64,000 nt of DNA, taken from NCBI RefSeq assembly GCF_001592735.1, contig NZ_LUKE01000001.1:806001-870000 (forward strand). The letters run 5' to 3'. The notes beneath the pieces are model-generated. The model was not told where the DNA came from, ran no database searches, and saw only the letters and a program-made list of their open reading frames with translations. Positions 1-8,947 of the stretch are shown here, in pieces (the stretch's first letter is position 1; every line of letters begins with the position of its first letter). Made by a program: the position numbers and the translations under genes. This stretch comes from Bdellovibrio bacteriovorus. GTDB taxonomy: Bacteria > Bdellovibrionota > Bdellovibrionia > Bdellovibrionales > Bdellovibrionaceae.

Positions 1-439
1 GAACGACTTTGGATGAATCTCCGGCAACTGCTTTACCGATCAAGTTCAAAGCTTGGAAGTTTTCTGAAGGCTTCTGGGCATTCTTTAGCTCTTCCAATGT
101 TTTGTTCATGTTCTGCATTTGCTCTAGTGATGAGAAGTTCGCCAGCTGGGCGGCCATCTCATGCGACTTTAACGGATTCGTCGGATCTTGATTTTTCATT
201 TGCGTTAGCATCAGCTTAAAGAAAGCATCTTTATCCAAACTTGGATTACCGGCCGTGCGAACTTTTTTCGACGGATCCGTCCAATTGGCATCCACGATTT
301 TATTCAACACCTCGCCGACGTTTTCGCCGCCGACTTTATCCTTGTCATGAGCACTTACATTCGACGCTCCCAAATTTTCGGGCTTTGTTTGCGTCGCTCC
401 GAAAGCGTTCACTCCAAGTTTTGCGTTTACCATCGTCAT
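1..439 (-). CDS. flgD: Flagellar hook assembly (hook-cap) protein FlgD, N-terminal part
   Basis: This is the 5' part of flgD; the rest lies beyond the left edge. FlgD forms the cap that guides hook subunit assembly outside the cell and is removed when the hook is finished. The translation has the FlgD N-terminal signature: a disordered lead, then LDKDAFFKLMLTQMKNQDP, then PLKSHEMAAQLANFSSLEQ. The ATG at 439 follows GGAG with 5 bases spacing; a second ATG six bases on (433) is the alternative. It is the last visible gene of the flagellar operon, 49 bases after fliK, which is the usual fliK-flgD order. Family identity is clear. Confidence 0.93.
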   Translation of the reverse strand, partial: MTMVNAKLGVNAFGATQTKPENLGASNVSAHDKDKVGGENVGEVLNKIVDANWTDPSKKVRTAGNPSLDKDAFFKLMLTQMKNQDPTNPLKSHEMAAQLANFSSLEQMQNMNKTLEELKNAQKPSENFQALNLIGKAVAGDSSKVV

Positions 440-488
440 TATTGCTCCAGTTCCGCGGCTCTGCCGCTACACACTGCCCTCGTGGCGG

Positions 489-2255
489 TTAAGCCACTAA
501 ATTCAAGCCACTGCCTTTGCCTTCAACTTCGCGGTTCGCCGGACGGCTTGCCGTTTCGATGGGTTGAAGTGGATCACGCTGCTTTTTTCCATACCCACGT
601 AAACCTGAAACGTCGGACCAAGATTCTCTGCGTCCGGAGTTGCCAAAGTTTTCGTTAAACTGGTTCCAGAATTGACGAGCTTGATCTCGATTCTGTCCGT
701 TCATATTGGTTTGGTTTTGAGTCGCCGTATCCGTCGATGCTGAGTTCACAACATCTACCTTAACATTTTCCATCGACAGTTTGTGAGCAGCAAGACTGGT
801 TTTCAGTTCAGCTAGACTAGACTCAATCGTCTTTTTCGCTTCTTGAGTATCCGCCGACATTTGCATGTTCACTTTACCGTCCTGAAGCATGACTTTCAGG
901 TGAATGGTTCCCATCCCCTCAGGAGTCATCTGCACTTTCATCTCGCCGCCACCTTGTTTGATAAGGTATTGAGCTTGATTCATGACTTGCTTCACGGCGG
1001 CTTCGTTTTCTGCCGGTGTTGGCGTCTGTCCTGGAGCGACAGGTGCTGCCATCGGCATGCCCATGTCTGCTTTTAAGGTTTCACCCTTAATTGGTGCTCC
1101 GTGAACCCCCTCTAAGCCCGAAAGACTTTGCTTAAAGTCCGCTTTCTTTAAAACTTCTCCCGCAGCTTCACTCGCCGCACTGACGGCTTTTTGCGCGACC
1201 TTGCTTTGAGGGTTTTGCTGCATGAATGAAGAGTCTTGTCCTGATGAATTAAACTGCTCAGCTCCCGCCTGGTTTTTTGCCTGAGTTGCAACCACCGACG
1301 CGCCCATCACGGGAGCTTCAGCTTTAGGCGCCTGCGCGGCTTGCTGGAATTCGTCGATCAAGACCGGCTCTTCACCTTGAGTGGCTTCCCCATTCTGGGC
1401 TTGGGCAGTTTCTGCGTGTTTTGCCGCTAACGCCGCTAACAAAGCAGGAGACATCGCCTCTTTCATCTGCCCACGCAAATGCGGCGGAAGTTTATCAAGC
1501 AAAGAATCTTGCGGAACTTGAGGCAAATCTTGCGGTGCCATCGCGTTCTTGGCAAACGAAGACTCGTCGACTTCGAGATTCTCCATGCCAGTTTGCATTG
1601 CCGTGTCCGTCAAGTTTTGTAGACCTGGAGTCATTGACGGATCTGCCGGAGCCACTTTAGGATTTGCCCAGAATTTAGAATTAAGCTGATCCACGGACTT
1701 CATAAGCATATCCTGGCGGCCTTGCGCCGACGCGATACGCTCTTGCATTCCCTGGTTCGTTAATCCCGCACCAACCATCATGCTAGGCTCTTTAGGAGCT
1801 TGAGGCATTTGATTGAGCTGAGCCAAAAGCGATGCGTACATCGCTTGAGCTTTCTCAGCATCTTCGGCAGGCAAATCCAATTGAGAGATTACGGCTTCGG
1901 CCGTATCCTCTGGAGCCATCTTTAGTTGGGAATCTTTCAGCTGGGCCATCGCCTCTACAAGTCGTGTAGGAGGGATTTCGAATTCACTCTCGAATGAGTC
2001 CATGAAATCTTGTATTGCCTGCTGTCTTCCCGTCGTTTTCTTGGTGGGCTTAGTTTCTGCCCTTACGACCTCTGGTTCCGGTTTTTCTTTCACCTCTTTC
2101 GGTTGTTGCTGCTTGGTCGACATCTTGTCATCCAACGCTTTTCCGAATGAGGGCTCGGATCCATTTCCTTTAAAGTCTTTATCTATCGGCTTTTTATCCA
2201 ATGGAGACTTTAAATCGGTCGCAGCCACCTTCGGGCCAACGACGCTTGCTAACAA
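489..2255 (-). CDS. fliK: Flagellar hook-length control protein FliK
   Basis: 588 aa. FliK is an exported ruler that measures the hook and switches the export gate from hook to filament substrates. The first 400 residues are low-complexity, rich in Ala, Gln, Met and Pro, as usual for FliK. The C-terminal part (about 430-510) has the FliK/Flg_hook domain, with the GGGEMKVQMTPEGMGTIHLK strand pattern, LQDGKVNMQM and a long amphipathic helix. The start is a TTG. It is supported by an AAGGAGG Shine-Dalgarno seven bases upstream, and no better ATG lies near it. The gene sits between a motE-like gene and flgD. The N-terminal part is poorly conserved between species, so assignment rests on the C-terminal domain and on context. 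Confidence 0.92.
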   Translation of the reverse strand: MLASVVGPKVAATDLKSPLDKKPIDKDFKGNGSEPSFGKALDDKMSTKQQQPKEVKEKPEPEVVRAETKPTKKTTGRQQAIQDFMDSFESEFEIPPTRLVEAMAQLKDSQLKMAPEDTAEAVISQLDLPAEDAEKAQAMYASLLAQLNQMPQAPKEPSMMVGAGLTNQGMQERIASAQGRQDMLMKSVDQLNSKFWANPKVAPADPSMTPGLQNLTDTAMQTGMENLEVDESSFAKNAMAPQDLPQVPQDSLLDKLPPHLRGQMKEAMSPALLAALAAKHAETAQAQNGEATQGEEPVLIDEFQQAAQAPKAEAPVMGASVVATQAKNQAGAEQFNSSGQDSSFMQQNPQSKVAQKAVSAASEAAGEVLKKADFKQSLSGLEGVHGAPIKGETLKADMGMPMAAPVAPGQTPTPAENEAAVKQVMNQAQYLIKQGGGEMKVQMTPEGMGTIHLKVMLQDGKVNMQMSADTQEAKKTIESSLAELKTSLAAHKLSMENVKVDVVNSASTDTATQNQTNMNGQNRDQARQFWNQFNENFGNSGRRESWSDVSGLRGYGKKQRDPLQPIETASRPANREVEGKGSGLNLVA

Positions 2256-2290
2256 ATTATTCCTCCTTCCGTGGAGTATTATTTATTCCG

Positions 2291-3136
2291 CTACTTACCA
2301 GCTTCCGTTTTCGCACTTGCAGGGGCTCGCTTATAACCAGCGAACATCTCTGAAAGAACTTGAGCTTTATCTGGTTTCAACAAATTCATAATATCAGCGG
2401 CATTCTTCTTTTTCATACGTCCAAGTATTTCAACTGCCAAATCCTCGTCCATTGTCTCAAAGACTTTGGCCGCTTGCGGGGCTTTCATATTGGAATACAT
2501 TTGGACTAAAGTATCGACTTTTTCAGAATCGACTTTAACACGTTCTTCTAAAATGCCGGAAATCTTGGTGCGCATCCCTTCCAGATCCTTAAGGCGTTTA
2601 TCAAGTTCTTCTTTTTGAACTTGCAGTTCTGCTTCCATACGATTGAGCTCTTCTTCTCGTGCATCGAGTTCTTTTTTGCGATCATTGAGCTTTTGCAAGT
2701 GATCTAAATCCGAAGCCGTTAATGCCGCCGGTGCTTCAGGCTTTGCTTCTTTAGCTTCTTCTGGTTTTGTCGTGGAGGCGGCGGGAGCTGCGGGTTTAGC
2801 CGGTTCAGCGGCATAAGCTTCACCGCCCATGGTGATTTCAATGCGCTTTACAAAGCTTTCAACATCTTCATGATAAAGAAATCCATAGATGGCCATAAGC
2901 AAGCCCATGAATGAAACACCCACGATTTTCCATGGAATGCCGGATTTTTTTCTTTTCTTGGGCTGGCTCATTTTCATACGGCGACGGATTTGCTGTTCCA
3001 GTTCTTCTGATGAAAGATCTAGATCTAATTTGGGCGCATTTGATTTTTTTTGAAAGCGTACAGCGTTAGAGCGGGAAGATGTAGGATCAGCTGCTTTGCG
3101 TGCATTTTGGAAAAATTGATCGTATCCGCTCTTCAT
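2291..3136 (-). CDS. MotE-like flagellar protein (membrane-anchored coiled coil with MgtE-N/FliG-like domain)
   Basis: 281 aa. A cytoplasmic Lys/Arg-rich N-terminus leads to one transmembrane helix at about 71-90 (IVGVSFMGLLMAIYGFLYH). An Ala/Pro/Lys linker follows, then a long coiled coil (about 145-200, KELDAREEELNRMEAELQ), then a C-terminal helical domain (about 205-270) of the MgtE_N/FliG-like type with DTLVQMYSNMKAPQAAKVFE and EILGRMKKKNAADIMNLL. This layout matches MotE/FlbB-type proteins that act as periplasmic chaperones or scaffolds for the stator or motor. Its place between fliJ and fliK supports a flagellar role. It begins 6 bases after the fliJ stop. It is not a magnesium transporter, because the channel domain is absent. 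Confidence 0.82.
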   Translation of the reverse strand: MKSGYDQFFQNARKAADPTSSRSNAVRFQKKSNAPKLDLDLSSEELEQQIRRRMKMSQPKKRKKSGIPWKIVGVSFMGLLMAIYGFLYHEDVESFVKRIEITMGGEAYAAEPAKPAAPAASTTKPEEAKEAKPEAPAALTASDLDHLQKLNDRKKELDAREEELNRMEAELQVQKEELDKRLKDLEGMRTKISGILEERVKVDSEKVDTLVQMYSNMKAPQAAKVFETMDEDLAVEILGRMKKKNAADIMNLLKPDKAQVLSEMFAGYKRAPASAKTEAGK

Positions 3137-3142
3137 GTATTT

Positions 3143-3586
3143 TTATTCCTTCGCTTTAAAGCGCAAAATACTTTGTTCATCCATTTCTTTTTGATCGTCT
3201 TGCAGGCGTTTTTGACGATATTCTTCGAATTGGTTTTCGCGCATCTTTTCTATGATTTTATATTCCTGCGCGGCTTGTTTCAAAATTTCTCGGCGCGACT
3301 CGACCAATTTTTCCGCTTCTTGGACCTTCATCTTCTGTTTTTCGATCAAGACTTCCTGACCTTTCAAGAACTCATGAACCTGGGTCAGAGCTGGACCTTG
3401 CGAACCGCCTTGTTTTACAAGCTGGCCGGCACTTTCATGGGCCATGGTCTTTTGTTGAATCATGGAATTAAGCTTAGCGTTTTCTTGGTTCAAATACATC
3501 GTGGCTTCCTGAAAATCCTTTTGCTTCAGATTTTCCGTCAACTTGCGATGTTCTAAAACTTTTTGCAGTGGAAATTTAAATTTCAT
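3143..3586 (-). CDS. fliJ: Flagellar export chaperone / ATPase stalk FliJ
   Basis: 147 aa, the usual FliJ length. FliJ is a two-helix coiled coil that sits in the FliI hexamer like a rotor stalk and helps deliver export substrates. The sequence is almost entirely charged and helical. It opens with the typical FliJ start (KFKFPLQKVLEHRKLTENLKQ) and carries two long heptad-rich stretches. It lies 20 bases after fliI. Sequence identity in this family is low, so the call depends on the N-terminal motif, length and position after fliI. Confidence 0.9.
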   Translation of the reverse strand: MKFKFPLQKVLEHRKLTENLKQKDFQEATMYLNQENAKLNSMIQQKTMAHESAGQLVKQGGSQGPALTQVHEFLKGQEVLIEKQKMKVQEAEKLVESRREILKQAAQEYKIIEKMRENQFEEYRQKRLQDDQKEMDEQSILRFKAKE

Positions 3587-3606
3587 CTAAAGACATCCTG
3601 TCTTTA

Positions 3607-4935
3607 TTAAGCATTCATCAGAATCTGTTGCATCATTCTTACGGTCTGAGTGAATGTCGTGGGATCCTCGACTCTTTGCTTTAAGAAGTCATTCACCCCG
3701 TCGATGACCTTTACGGCCTTATCAATTTTTGGGTTGGAACCCGGTTTATAAGCACCAATATTAATTAAATCTTCGGCCTCTTTATAAACCGCCAATGTTT
3801 CACGCAGCTTTTGCGCTAAACGAGCATGTTCACTCGACGTCACGGCCCTCATCACCCGACTTGCGCTTTGCATGATATCAATGGCCGGGAAGTGGCCCTT
3901 TTGCGCCAAGGCACGACTTAATACGATATGTCCATCAACGATCGAACGAACCGAGTCCCCGATGGGATCATTCATATCGTCCCCTTCAACCAGAGTCGTA
4001 TAAAATCCTGTGATACTGCCTTCACCTTCAAAAGATCCGGCGCGCTCTAAAAGTTTTGGCAAGGTCGCAAATACACTGGGCGTGTATCCTTTTTGTGAAG
4101 GAGGTTCCCCGGTGCTCAGACCGATCTCCCTTTGGGCCATGGCAAAACGAGTCACTGAATCCATCATCAATAAAACATTCTTACCTTGCGAGCTAAAGTA
4201 CTCGGCTAAAGCGGTCGCCACATAGGCGCCTCGCATTCGCAGCAAAGGACTTTGATCGGAAGTCACACACACGACCACTGAACGTTTCATACCCTCAGGC
4301 CCCAAATCGTGTTCGATAAACTCACGGACCTCACGACCACGCTCACCAATCATCGCGATCACATTAACATCGGCATTGGTGTTTCGGGCCATCATTCCCA
4401 AAAGGACCGACTTACCCACACCCGAGCCTGCCATAATTGCGACACGCTGACCTTGCCCTGCGGTTAATGCACCATTAATGGCTCTAATGCCAAGGTCTAG
4501 GGGTTCCCGAATCGGGCGACGCATGAGGGGGTTACGAACTTCGCTATAAAGAGGAATTTCGCGGAAATTTTCAACTTCGCCTTTAGCATCCAACGGACGG
4601 CCTAAGCCATCAACGACGCGACCCAAAAGCTCATCCCCCGCTCGGACTGTCGCGATTTGACGATCCAGAGTGATTTTAGAACCTAACGCAACTCCACGCA
4701 TGTCGTTCAGGGCCATCATCAAGACGTGTTTGTCTTTAAAGCCCACGACTTCGGCCAAAAAAGATTTCTCCATGCCGGAAGGGTTGATCTTAACGATGCT
4801 GCCCACACTTGCACCCGGAAGATATCCCTTAATCAACATACCGTTGACCTCCGTCACCTTGCCACTATCCTTTGTTAAATGGATAGAGTTGACGACATCG
4901 GAATACTTTTCCAAATTCAAGGAAAGATCGCTCAT
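3607..4935 (-). CDS. fliI: Flagellum-specific export ATPase FliI
   Basis: 442 aa. This is the ATPase of the flagellar type III export apparatus, related to F1-ATPase beta. It has the Walker A AGSGVGKS at about 169-176, the Walker B VLLMMDS at about 253-259, the GERGREVREF motif, and the export-ATPase segment GYTPSVFATLPKLLERAG. Length is normal. The ATG shares its A with the fliH stop (TAATG), so the two genes are translationally coupled. FliH, directly upstream, is its regulator and FliJ, downstream, is its stalk. Identity is certain at family level. Type III secretion homologues are excluded by the flagellar neighbours. Confidence 0.98.
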   Translation of the reverse strand: MSDLSLNLEKYSDVVNSIHLTKDSGKVTEVNGMLIKGYLPGASVGSIVKINPSGMEKSFLAEVVGFKDKHVLMMALNDMRGVALGSKITLDRQIATVRAGDELLGRVVDGLGRPLDAKGEVENFREIPLYSEVRNPLMRRPIREPLDLGIRAINGALTAGQGQRVAIMAGSGVGKSVLLGMMARNTNADVNVIAMIGERGREVREFIEHDLGPEGMKRSVVVCVTSDQSPLLRMRGAYVATALAEYFSSQGKNVLLMMDSVTRFAMAQREIGLSTGEPPSQKGYTPSVFATLPKLLERAGSFEGEGSITGFYTTLVEGDDMNDPIGDSVRSIVDGHIVLSRALAQKGHFPAIDIMQSASRVMRAVTSSEHARLAQKLRETLAVYKEAEDLINIGAYKPGSNPKIDKAVKVIDGVNDFLKQRVEDPTTFTQTVRMMQQILMNA

Positions 4936-5744
4936 TAGCTTGCAGCCTTGTCTTTAACTTTAGGAATATTTTCAGAAAGAACACTCCACAGCTGCTCTAC
5001 ACGTTGTTCAATACGCGCATCGACTTCGCCATAGTTTGTTTCTACGATACAGCCGCCATCACTGACCTCGGCACTTGGCTCAAAACGAATGCGCTTAATG
5101 AATTCAAACTCACGGCCGGATTCTTTTTTTAGCTCCTCGAGGAATTCAAACTGCTTTTGGGAAACTCGCACAGTGATATTTTCTTCGTCTTGCGACAAGC
5201 TCACCGCATCTTTAAGGATCTTCACCATGGCCTCATTATTGCCTTCGAGCTCCGTTTTCGCTAAGCGTGCGGCCATTTGAAAAACAAGTTTAATCAAATG
5301 CGCTTCGTTAAAGGTCGCCATTTCAGATTTAATATCTTTGATACCGTTTAGAAGAGTATCCATGCTTTGCATGCTTTCCGCGATTTGTGCCGAAACCTTG
5401 TCGAAAGCCTCTTTACGGCCTTCTTCCAGACCCAGTTTATAAGCTTCTTCATAGGCACCCTCTTGAATCTCTTTTAATTTTTCAAGAGCCGCTTCTTCGA
5501 CTTTTTCTTCTTCGGTATTTTGCTCTACTTGATCGATGCCTGTTTGCACTCGAACCGCATCATTCATGCGGAAATCAGAACCCTTGGTTTTTTCTGCTAA
5601 GTATTGCAAAGCTTGCTTAGGGGTGCCCAAGTCAAATCGAGCTGGCACAAATTCCAAAACAGTTTTATCCGCCACATCCTTAGGAAGGACGGCCTTGATT
5701 TTTGGAGATTGACCGGCAGAGCCGCCTTTATTAGACCATTGCAT
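4935..5744 (-). CDS. fliH: Flagellar export apparatus regulator FliH
   Basis: About 269 aa. FliH binds FliI, keeps the ATPase in check and docks it at the C-ring. The middle (about 85-140) is acidic and helical, with GAYEEAYKLGLEEGRKEAF, the Gly-spaced pattern typical of FliH. The C-terminal domain (about 165-255) ends in CIVETNYGEVDARIEQRVEQL, a conserved FliH/V-ATPase subunit E-like motif. The ATG at 5744 overlaps the fliG stop by 14 bases. A GTG five codons further upstream (5759) is possible but has no visible ribosome site. The stop shares a base with the fliI start. Confidence 0.93.
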   Translation of the reverse strand: MQWSNKGGSAGQSPKIKAVLPKDVADKTVLEFVPARFDLGTPKQALQYLAEKTKGSDFRMNDAVRVQTGIDQVEQNTEEEKVEEAALEKLKEIQEGAYEEAYKLGLEEGRKEAFDKVSAQIAESMQSMDTLLNGIKDIKSEMATFNEAHLIKLVFQMAARLAKTELEGNNEAMVKILKDAVSLSQDEENITVRVSQKQFEFLEELKKESGREFEFIKRIRFEPSAEVSDGGCIVETNYGEVDARIEQRVEQLWSVLSENIPKVKDKAAS

Positions 5745-6765
5745 CTTCTGAACCACCACGAGCGATTAAGATTTTTCCTTCGGCTTCTAAGCGACGAGCC
5801 ACATTGACGATCTCTTGTTGAGCTCCTTCGACGTCGGACAAACGAGAAGGTCCCATATTCGCCAAGTCTTCGCGCAACATCTCGGCCGCACGGGCGGAGA
5901 TATTTTTGAGGATCTTGTTGCGAATATCTTCGCTGGCTGTTTTGAGGGCCAAAAGAAGTTTTTCGTTCGGAACCTCTTTGAGAAGAGCTTGAATACCACG
6001 GTCGTCGATTTTCGCGATATCGTCGAAGACGAACATAAGCTTGCGGATCTCTTCGGCAAGAAGAGGATCTTTTTCTTCCAAGCGCGACATGATCGCCGTT
6101 TCCGTGTTTTTGTCCATAACGTTGAGCATTTCGGCGACAGGCTGAACCCCGCCCAGTGCTGCTTGTTCGACCGTAGCTGTATTTGATAATTGATTTTTCA
6201 AAACGCGATCGATTTCCGCGATAAGCTCTGGATCGACGTGTTCTAAGTTCGCCATACGCAGAACCACTTCGGCTTGCAAGGCTTCAGGAAGACGTTTAAG
6301 GACCTCACCTTTTTTCTCTGGCTCTAAGTGCGCCAAGATAACGGCAACGGTTTGTGGATGTTCATTCACTAAGAAGGTCGCTAACGACTTCGCATCCACC
6401 ATCTCTAAGGATTCTAACGAGCGAGATCCACCGGCATTGATATTCAAACCGCCCAGGATACCACGGGCGCGCTCTTCTCCCAGAGCATCCACGATCGTGT
6501 CCTTAGCGGAGATACTTTCAGAGAAAATATAATCTTCAGTCTCTGATATCATTTCATAGAACTCTTCTAGGACACGTTTAGTCACGTGAACCGGAACGAC
6601 ACGCAATTTGCTCATTTGGTTGATAAGTTTTCGAATGTCTGCGTCATCCATACGGCGCAATAAAACTTTCACCGCATCACGGCCAAGATAATTAATCAGG
6701 ATCGCGGCTTTATCAAAGCCCTTCAAATGTTCGTATTCGATATTATCCGATTTATGAAGTTTCAT
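5731..6765 (-). CDS. fliG: Flagellar motor switch protein FliG
   Basis: 344 aa from the ATG at 6765. FliG forms the top of the C-ring, bridging FliF to FliM and contacting the stator to make torque. The N-terminal domain starts with FDKAAILINYLGRDAVKVLL. The middle domain has the EHPQTVAVILAHL motif at about 150-165. The C-terminal domain has the charged helix FVFDDIAKIDDRGIQALLKEV with torque residues. A strong GGAAGG lies seven bases before this ATG, which overlaps the fliF stop as TAATG. An upstream ATG at 6789 would extend into fliF and is not needed. Confidence 0.97.
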   Translation of the reverse strand: MKLHKSDNIEYEHLKGFDKAAILINYLGRDAVKVLLRRMDDADIRKLINQMSKLRVVPVHVTKRVLEEFYEMISETEDYIFSESISAKDTIVDALGEERARGILGGLNINAGGSRSLESLEMVDAKSLATFLVNEHPQTVAVILAHLEPEKKGEVLKRLPEALQAEVVLRMANLEHVDPELIAEIDRVLKNQLSNTATVEQAALGGVQPVAEMLNVMDKNTETAIMSRLEEKDPLLAEEIRKLMFVFDDIAKIDDRGIQALLKEVPNEKLLLALKTASEDIRNKILKNISARAAEMLREDLANMGPSRLSDVEGAQQEIVNVARRLEAEGKILIARGGSEDAMV

Positions 6766-8414
6766 TACGTATCCTTCCTTACCAGCCACATGCCAAAGGC
6801 ATTGGCGGCCTTTTCTTCGTCACGACCCATGCTGGCCATGATACGATCTTTAAGAAGTTCGCTTTCCGCTTTTTCTGGATCAATAGATTCTTGCAATACC
6901 GGTAACGCCGTCGACATACCTGGAAGCGTGTTATCAACCGATTGCAGCTCTTCAAGTTCTTCGATAGTTCTTGGCAACATTTCCTCTACGGAATCTTGGA
7001 AGCTGTCCGTGATCCACTGCATGAAGGGACGCACGACGATGAAGAAGAACAAGGCCAAGCTGAATCCTAACAAAGCCCATTTGAATAAAGCATGGATCAG
7101 TTTTTTACGCTCTAAAGTCGTTAGGATTTTTTCAGATTCTGAAAAGTCCTCTGGTTGGAACTGAATATTTTCAATACGAACACTGTCACCACGAGCTTGG
7201 TTAAAGCCAATCGCATTTTTGATCAGGTCTTCGTATTTTTTAAGTTCTTCGGGTGAACGAGCCGTCCATTTAGTTTCAGTTGTACCGTCTTCTTTTGTAG
7301 TTGTGGCTGTAATACCGTCAACGACAACCGCCACACTTACACGCTCTAATGCTCCCGCCGCTTCACGGATATTGCGGGTCGCCTTAGAAACTTCGAAGTT
7401 AATGGTTTTAAGTTCTTTTTTGACATCTTGTTTAAATCCCACCGTGCCTTGATCTTCGGCACCTGGCAAATTCGAACGAGACCCCGGAACACCAGATGGA
7501 TTCACGCGGGAACCATCCAAAGATTCTTCTTCGGATTGTTGTGAACGAATCGCCGTTTTGTCGGGATCCACAGATTCCTCAACAGAAGAAATCACCCGGT
7601 GATTCAATGTCGCGTCTACTTTCGCGACTACTTTCGCGTGTCCTACCACTTTTGTAAGGATATCTTCAACACGGTCTTTAAGATCATTTTCAATTTTTGC
7701 TTTCAGATCTAACAATTCGTTAGATCCACCGGTCGTCCCATCAGACGTCCGAGTTAAAACTTTACCACGTTCATCCAAAACCGCGACTTTATCTGCATCT
7801 AAACCCTCAACGGCATTGGCGACAAGATAACGAATCCCGCGAATTTGTTCGGGAGCTAATTCTTTACCTTGACGAAGTTCCACGACAACCGATGCGGAAG
7901 CTTGGCTGCCTTCTTCAAGAAAAGTCTTTTTATTAGGAAGAGCTAAGATTACTTTAGATTGTTTGACGGCTGTCAGGGTGTTGATGGCTCTCATCAACTC
8001 GCCTTGAAGGGCCCGTTGATAGTTGATTTTTTGCGCGTAAGAATTCATCCCAAAATCTTGCTTATCAAAAATCTCTAGACCGATAGAGCCCATCTTTGGG
8101 GAACCGATTTCAGACATCAACGTCATTTGCGTAGAGTGTAAAAGTTCTTTTGGAATAGCGATTGTTTTACCTTCGTCACGCAATTGGAAAGGAATGTTTT
8201 TTTCATTCAACTTTGCCACCATGGACGACACTTGCTCAGATGGGATGTTAGTGAAAAGAGGAACATAGTCTTTGCCTGATGCCATGAAAAGCATCGTCAT
8301 CAACGCAAAAACCGCAATCACGGTCACTGCAATGACAGAAAGTCTTTTAGTTGGGCCTAAGTTCTTAAAGAACTCGCGAAACTGAATGACCAATCCACCA
8401 AAAATCTTGTTCAA
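6765..8414 (-). CDS. fliF: Flagellar MS-ring protein FliF
   Basis: 549 aa. FliF builds the membrane ring on which the motor and export gate assemble. There is a transmembrane helix near residues 24-46 (LSVIAVTVIAVFALMTMLFM). Periplasmic ring-building motifs follow, including LLHSTQMTLMSEIGSP, the DKQDFGMNSYAQKINYQRAL segment and RQGKELAPEQIRGIRYLVANA. A second transmembrane helix lies near 440-465, and a short acidic cytoplasmic tail binds FliG. The start is TTG, preceded by GGAGG with 5 bases spacing. Length is normal for the family. It is coupled to fliG by TAATG. Confidence 0.97.
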   Translation of the reverse strand: MNKIFGGLVIQFREFFKNLGPTKRLSVIAVTVIAVFALMTMLFMASGKDYVPLFTNIPSEQVSSMVAKLNEKNIPFQLRDEGKTIAIPKELLHSTQMTLMSEIGSPKMGSIGLEIFDKQDFGMNSYAQKINYQRALQGELMRAINTLTAVKQSKVILALPNKKTFLEEGSQASASVVVELRQGKELAPEQIRGIRYLVANAVEGLDADKVAVLDERGKVLTRTSDGTTGGSNELLDLKAKIENDLKDRVEDILTKVVGHAKVVAKVDATLNHRVISSVEESVDPDKTAIRSQQSEEESLDGSRVNPSGVPGSRSNLPGAEDQGTVGFKQDVKKELKTINFEVSKATRNIREAAGALERVSVAVVVDGITATTTKEDGTTETKWTARSPEELKKYEDLIKNAIGFNQARGDSVRIENIQFQPEDFSESEKILTTLERKKLIHALFKWALLGFSLALFFFIVVRPFMQWITDSFQDSVEEMLPRTIEELEELQSVDNTLPGMSTALPVLQESIDPEKAESELLKDRIMASMGRDEEKAANAFGMWLVRKDT

Positions 8415-8530
8415 GTATTCCTCCGTAACTCAACTCTTCTTTTTCACGCACATCCTGCGCGCTACCTAACCACTGCTCCAGCCTGCGCGCCAACGGGCGC
8501 TTCGGCTTCCAACGCCTTGGCCTATCGGCC
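8415..8530. other. GC-rich fliE-fliF spacer with small hairpins
   Basis: A 116-base spacer inside an otherwise tight operon. It contains two short inverted repeats: GCGCC-AACG-GGCGC at about 8487-8500 and GGCC-TATC-GGCC at 8519-8530, next to the fliE stop. Neither has a T-tract on the minus strand, so they do not look like a full terminator. They could slow decay or adjust the ratio of FliE to FliF. The function is not known. Confidence 0.35.
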
Positions 8531-8869
8531 TTAAACCTGCATCTTCATAACTTCTTGATATGCATCGATGATTTTATTTCTCACTTGAACCATGACTTTC
8601 AAAGCGATATCCGCTTTTTCCGCCGCGATCATAACATCTGCCACGTTATCAGTTTTACCCGTAGCAAGATCTTGCATTGCTTTGTCTGATGATTTTTGCA
8701 TTTCGTTGACGCCGCTCACCGCTTCTTTCAAAGTGTCGGCAAAACTTTTTCCTGCACCCGTTGTCGAAGTAGAGTTAGAAACTCCGCCTTCAATGGCAAG
8801 CGATTGAGAGTCTCGGGTGATACCGGTGTCAAGAAACCGATTCGAATTTGAAACTGTAAAACCTGCCAT
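8531..8869 (-). CDS. fliE: Flagellar hook-basal body protein FliE
   Basis: 112 aa, normal for FliE. FliE is the adaptor between the MS ring and the proximal rod and an early export substrate. The C-terminal half has the family pattern: SFADTLKEAVSGVNEMQ, then DVMIAAEKADIALKVMVQVR, then NKIIDAYQEVMKMQV at the end. It follows flgC by 78 bases and precedes fliF, the standard flgB-flgC-fliE-fliF order. Confidence 0.96.
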   Translation of the reverse strand: MAGFTVSNSNRFLDTGITRDSQSLAIEGGVSNSTSTTGAGKSFADTLKEAVSGVNEMQKSSDKAMQDLATGKTDNVADVMIAAEKADIALKVMVQVRNKIIDAYQEVMKMQV

Positions 8870-8947
8870 ATGCCCATCCTGTGCGTATAACTAAATTGTA
8901 ATATACCTGAGTGCGAATAGTCCTAAAAAATTGGCCTAGTCCTGGAA

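Noticed and set aside
2291-3136. Magnesium transporter MgtE
   Set aside because: Only the MgtE_N-like helical domain is present, with one membrane helix and flagellar neighbours; the channel is missing.
5815-6186. Long plus-strand frame opposite fliG
   Set aside because: It is a mirror of the strongly conserved fliG coding sequence, with no ribosome site or family match.
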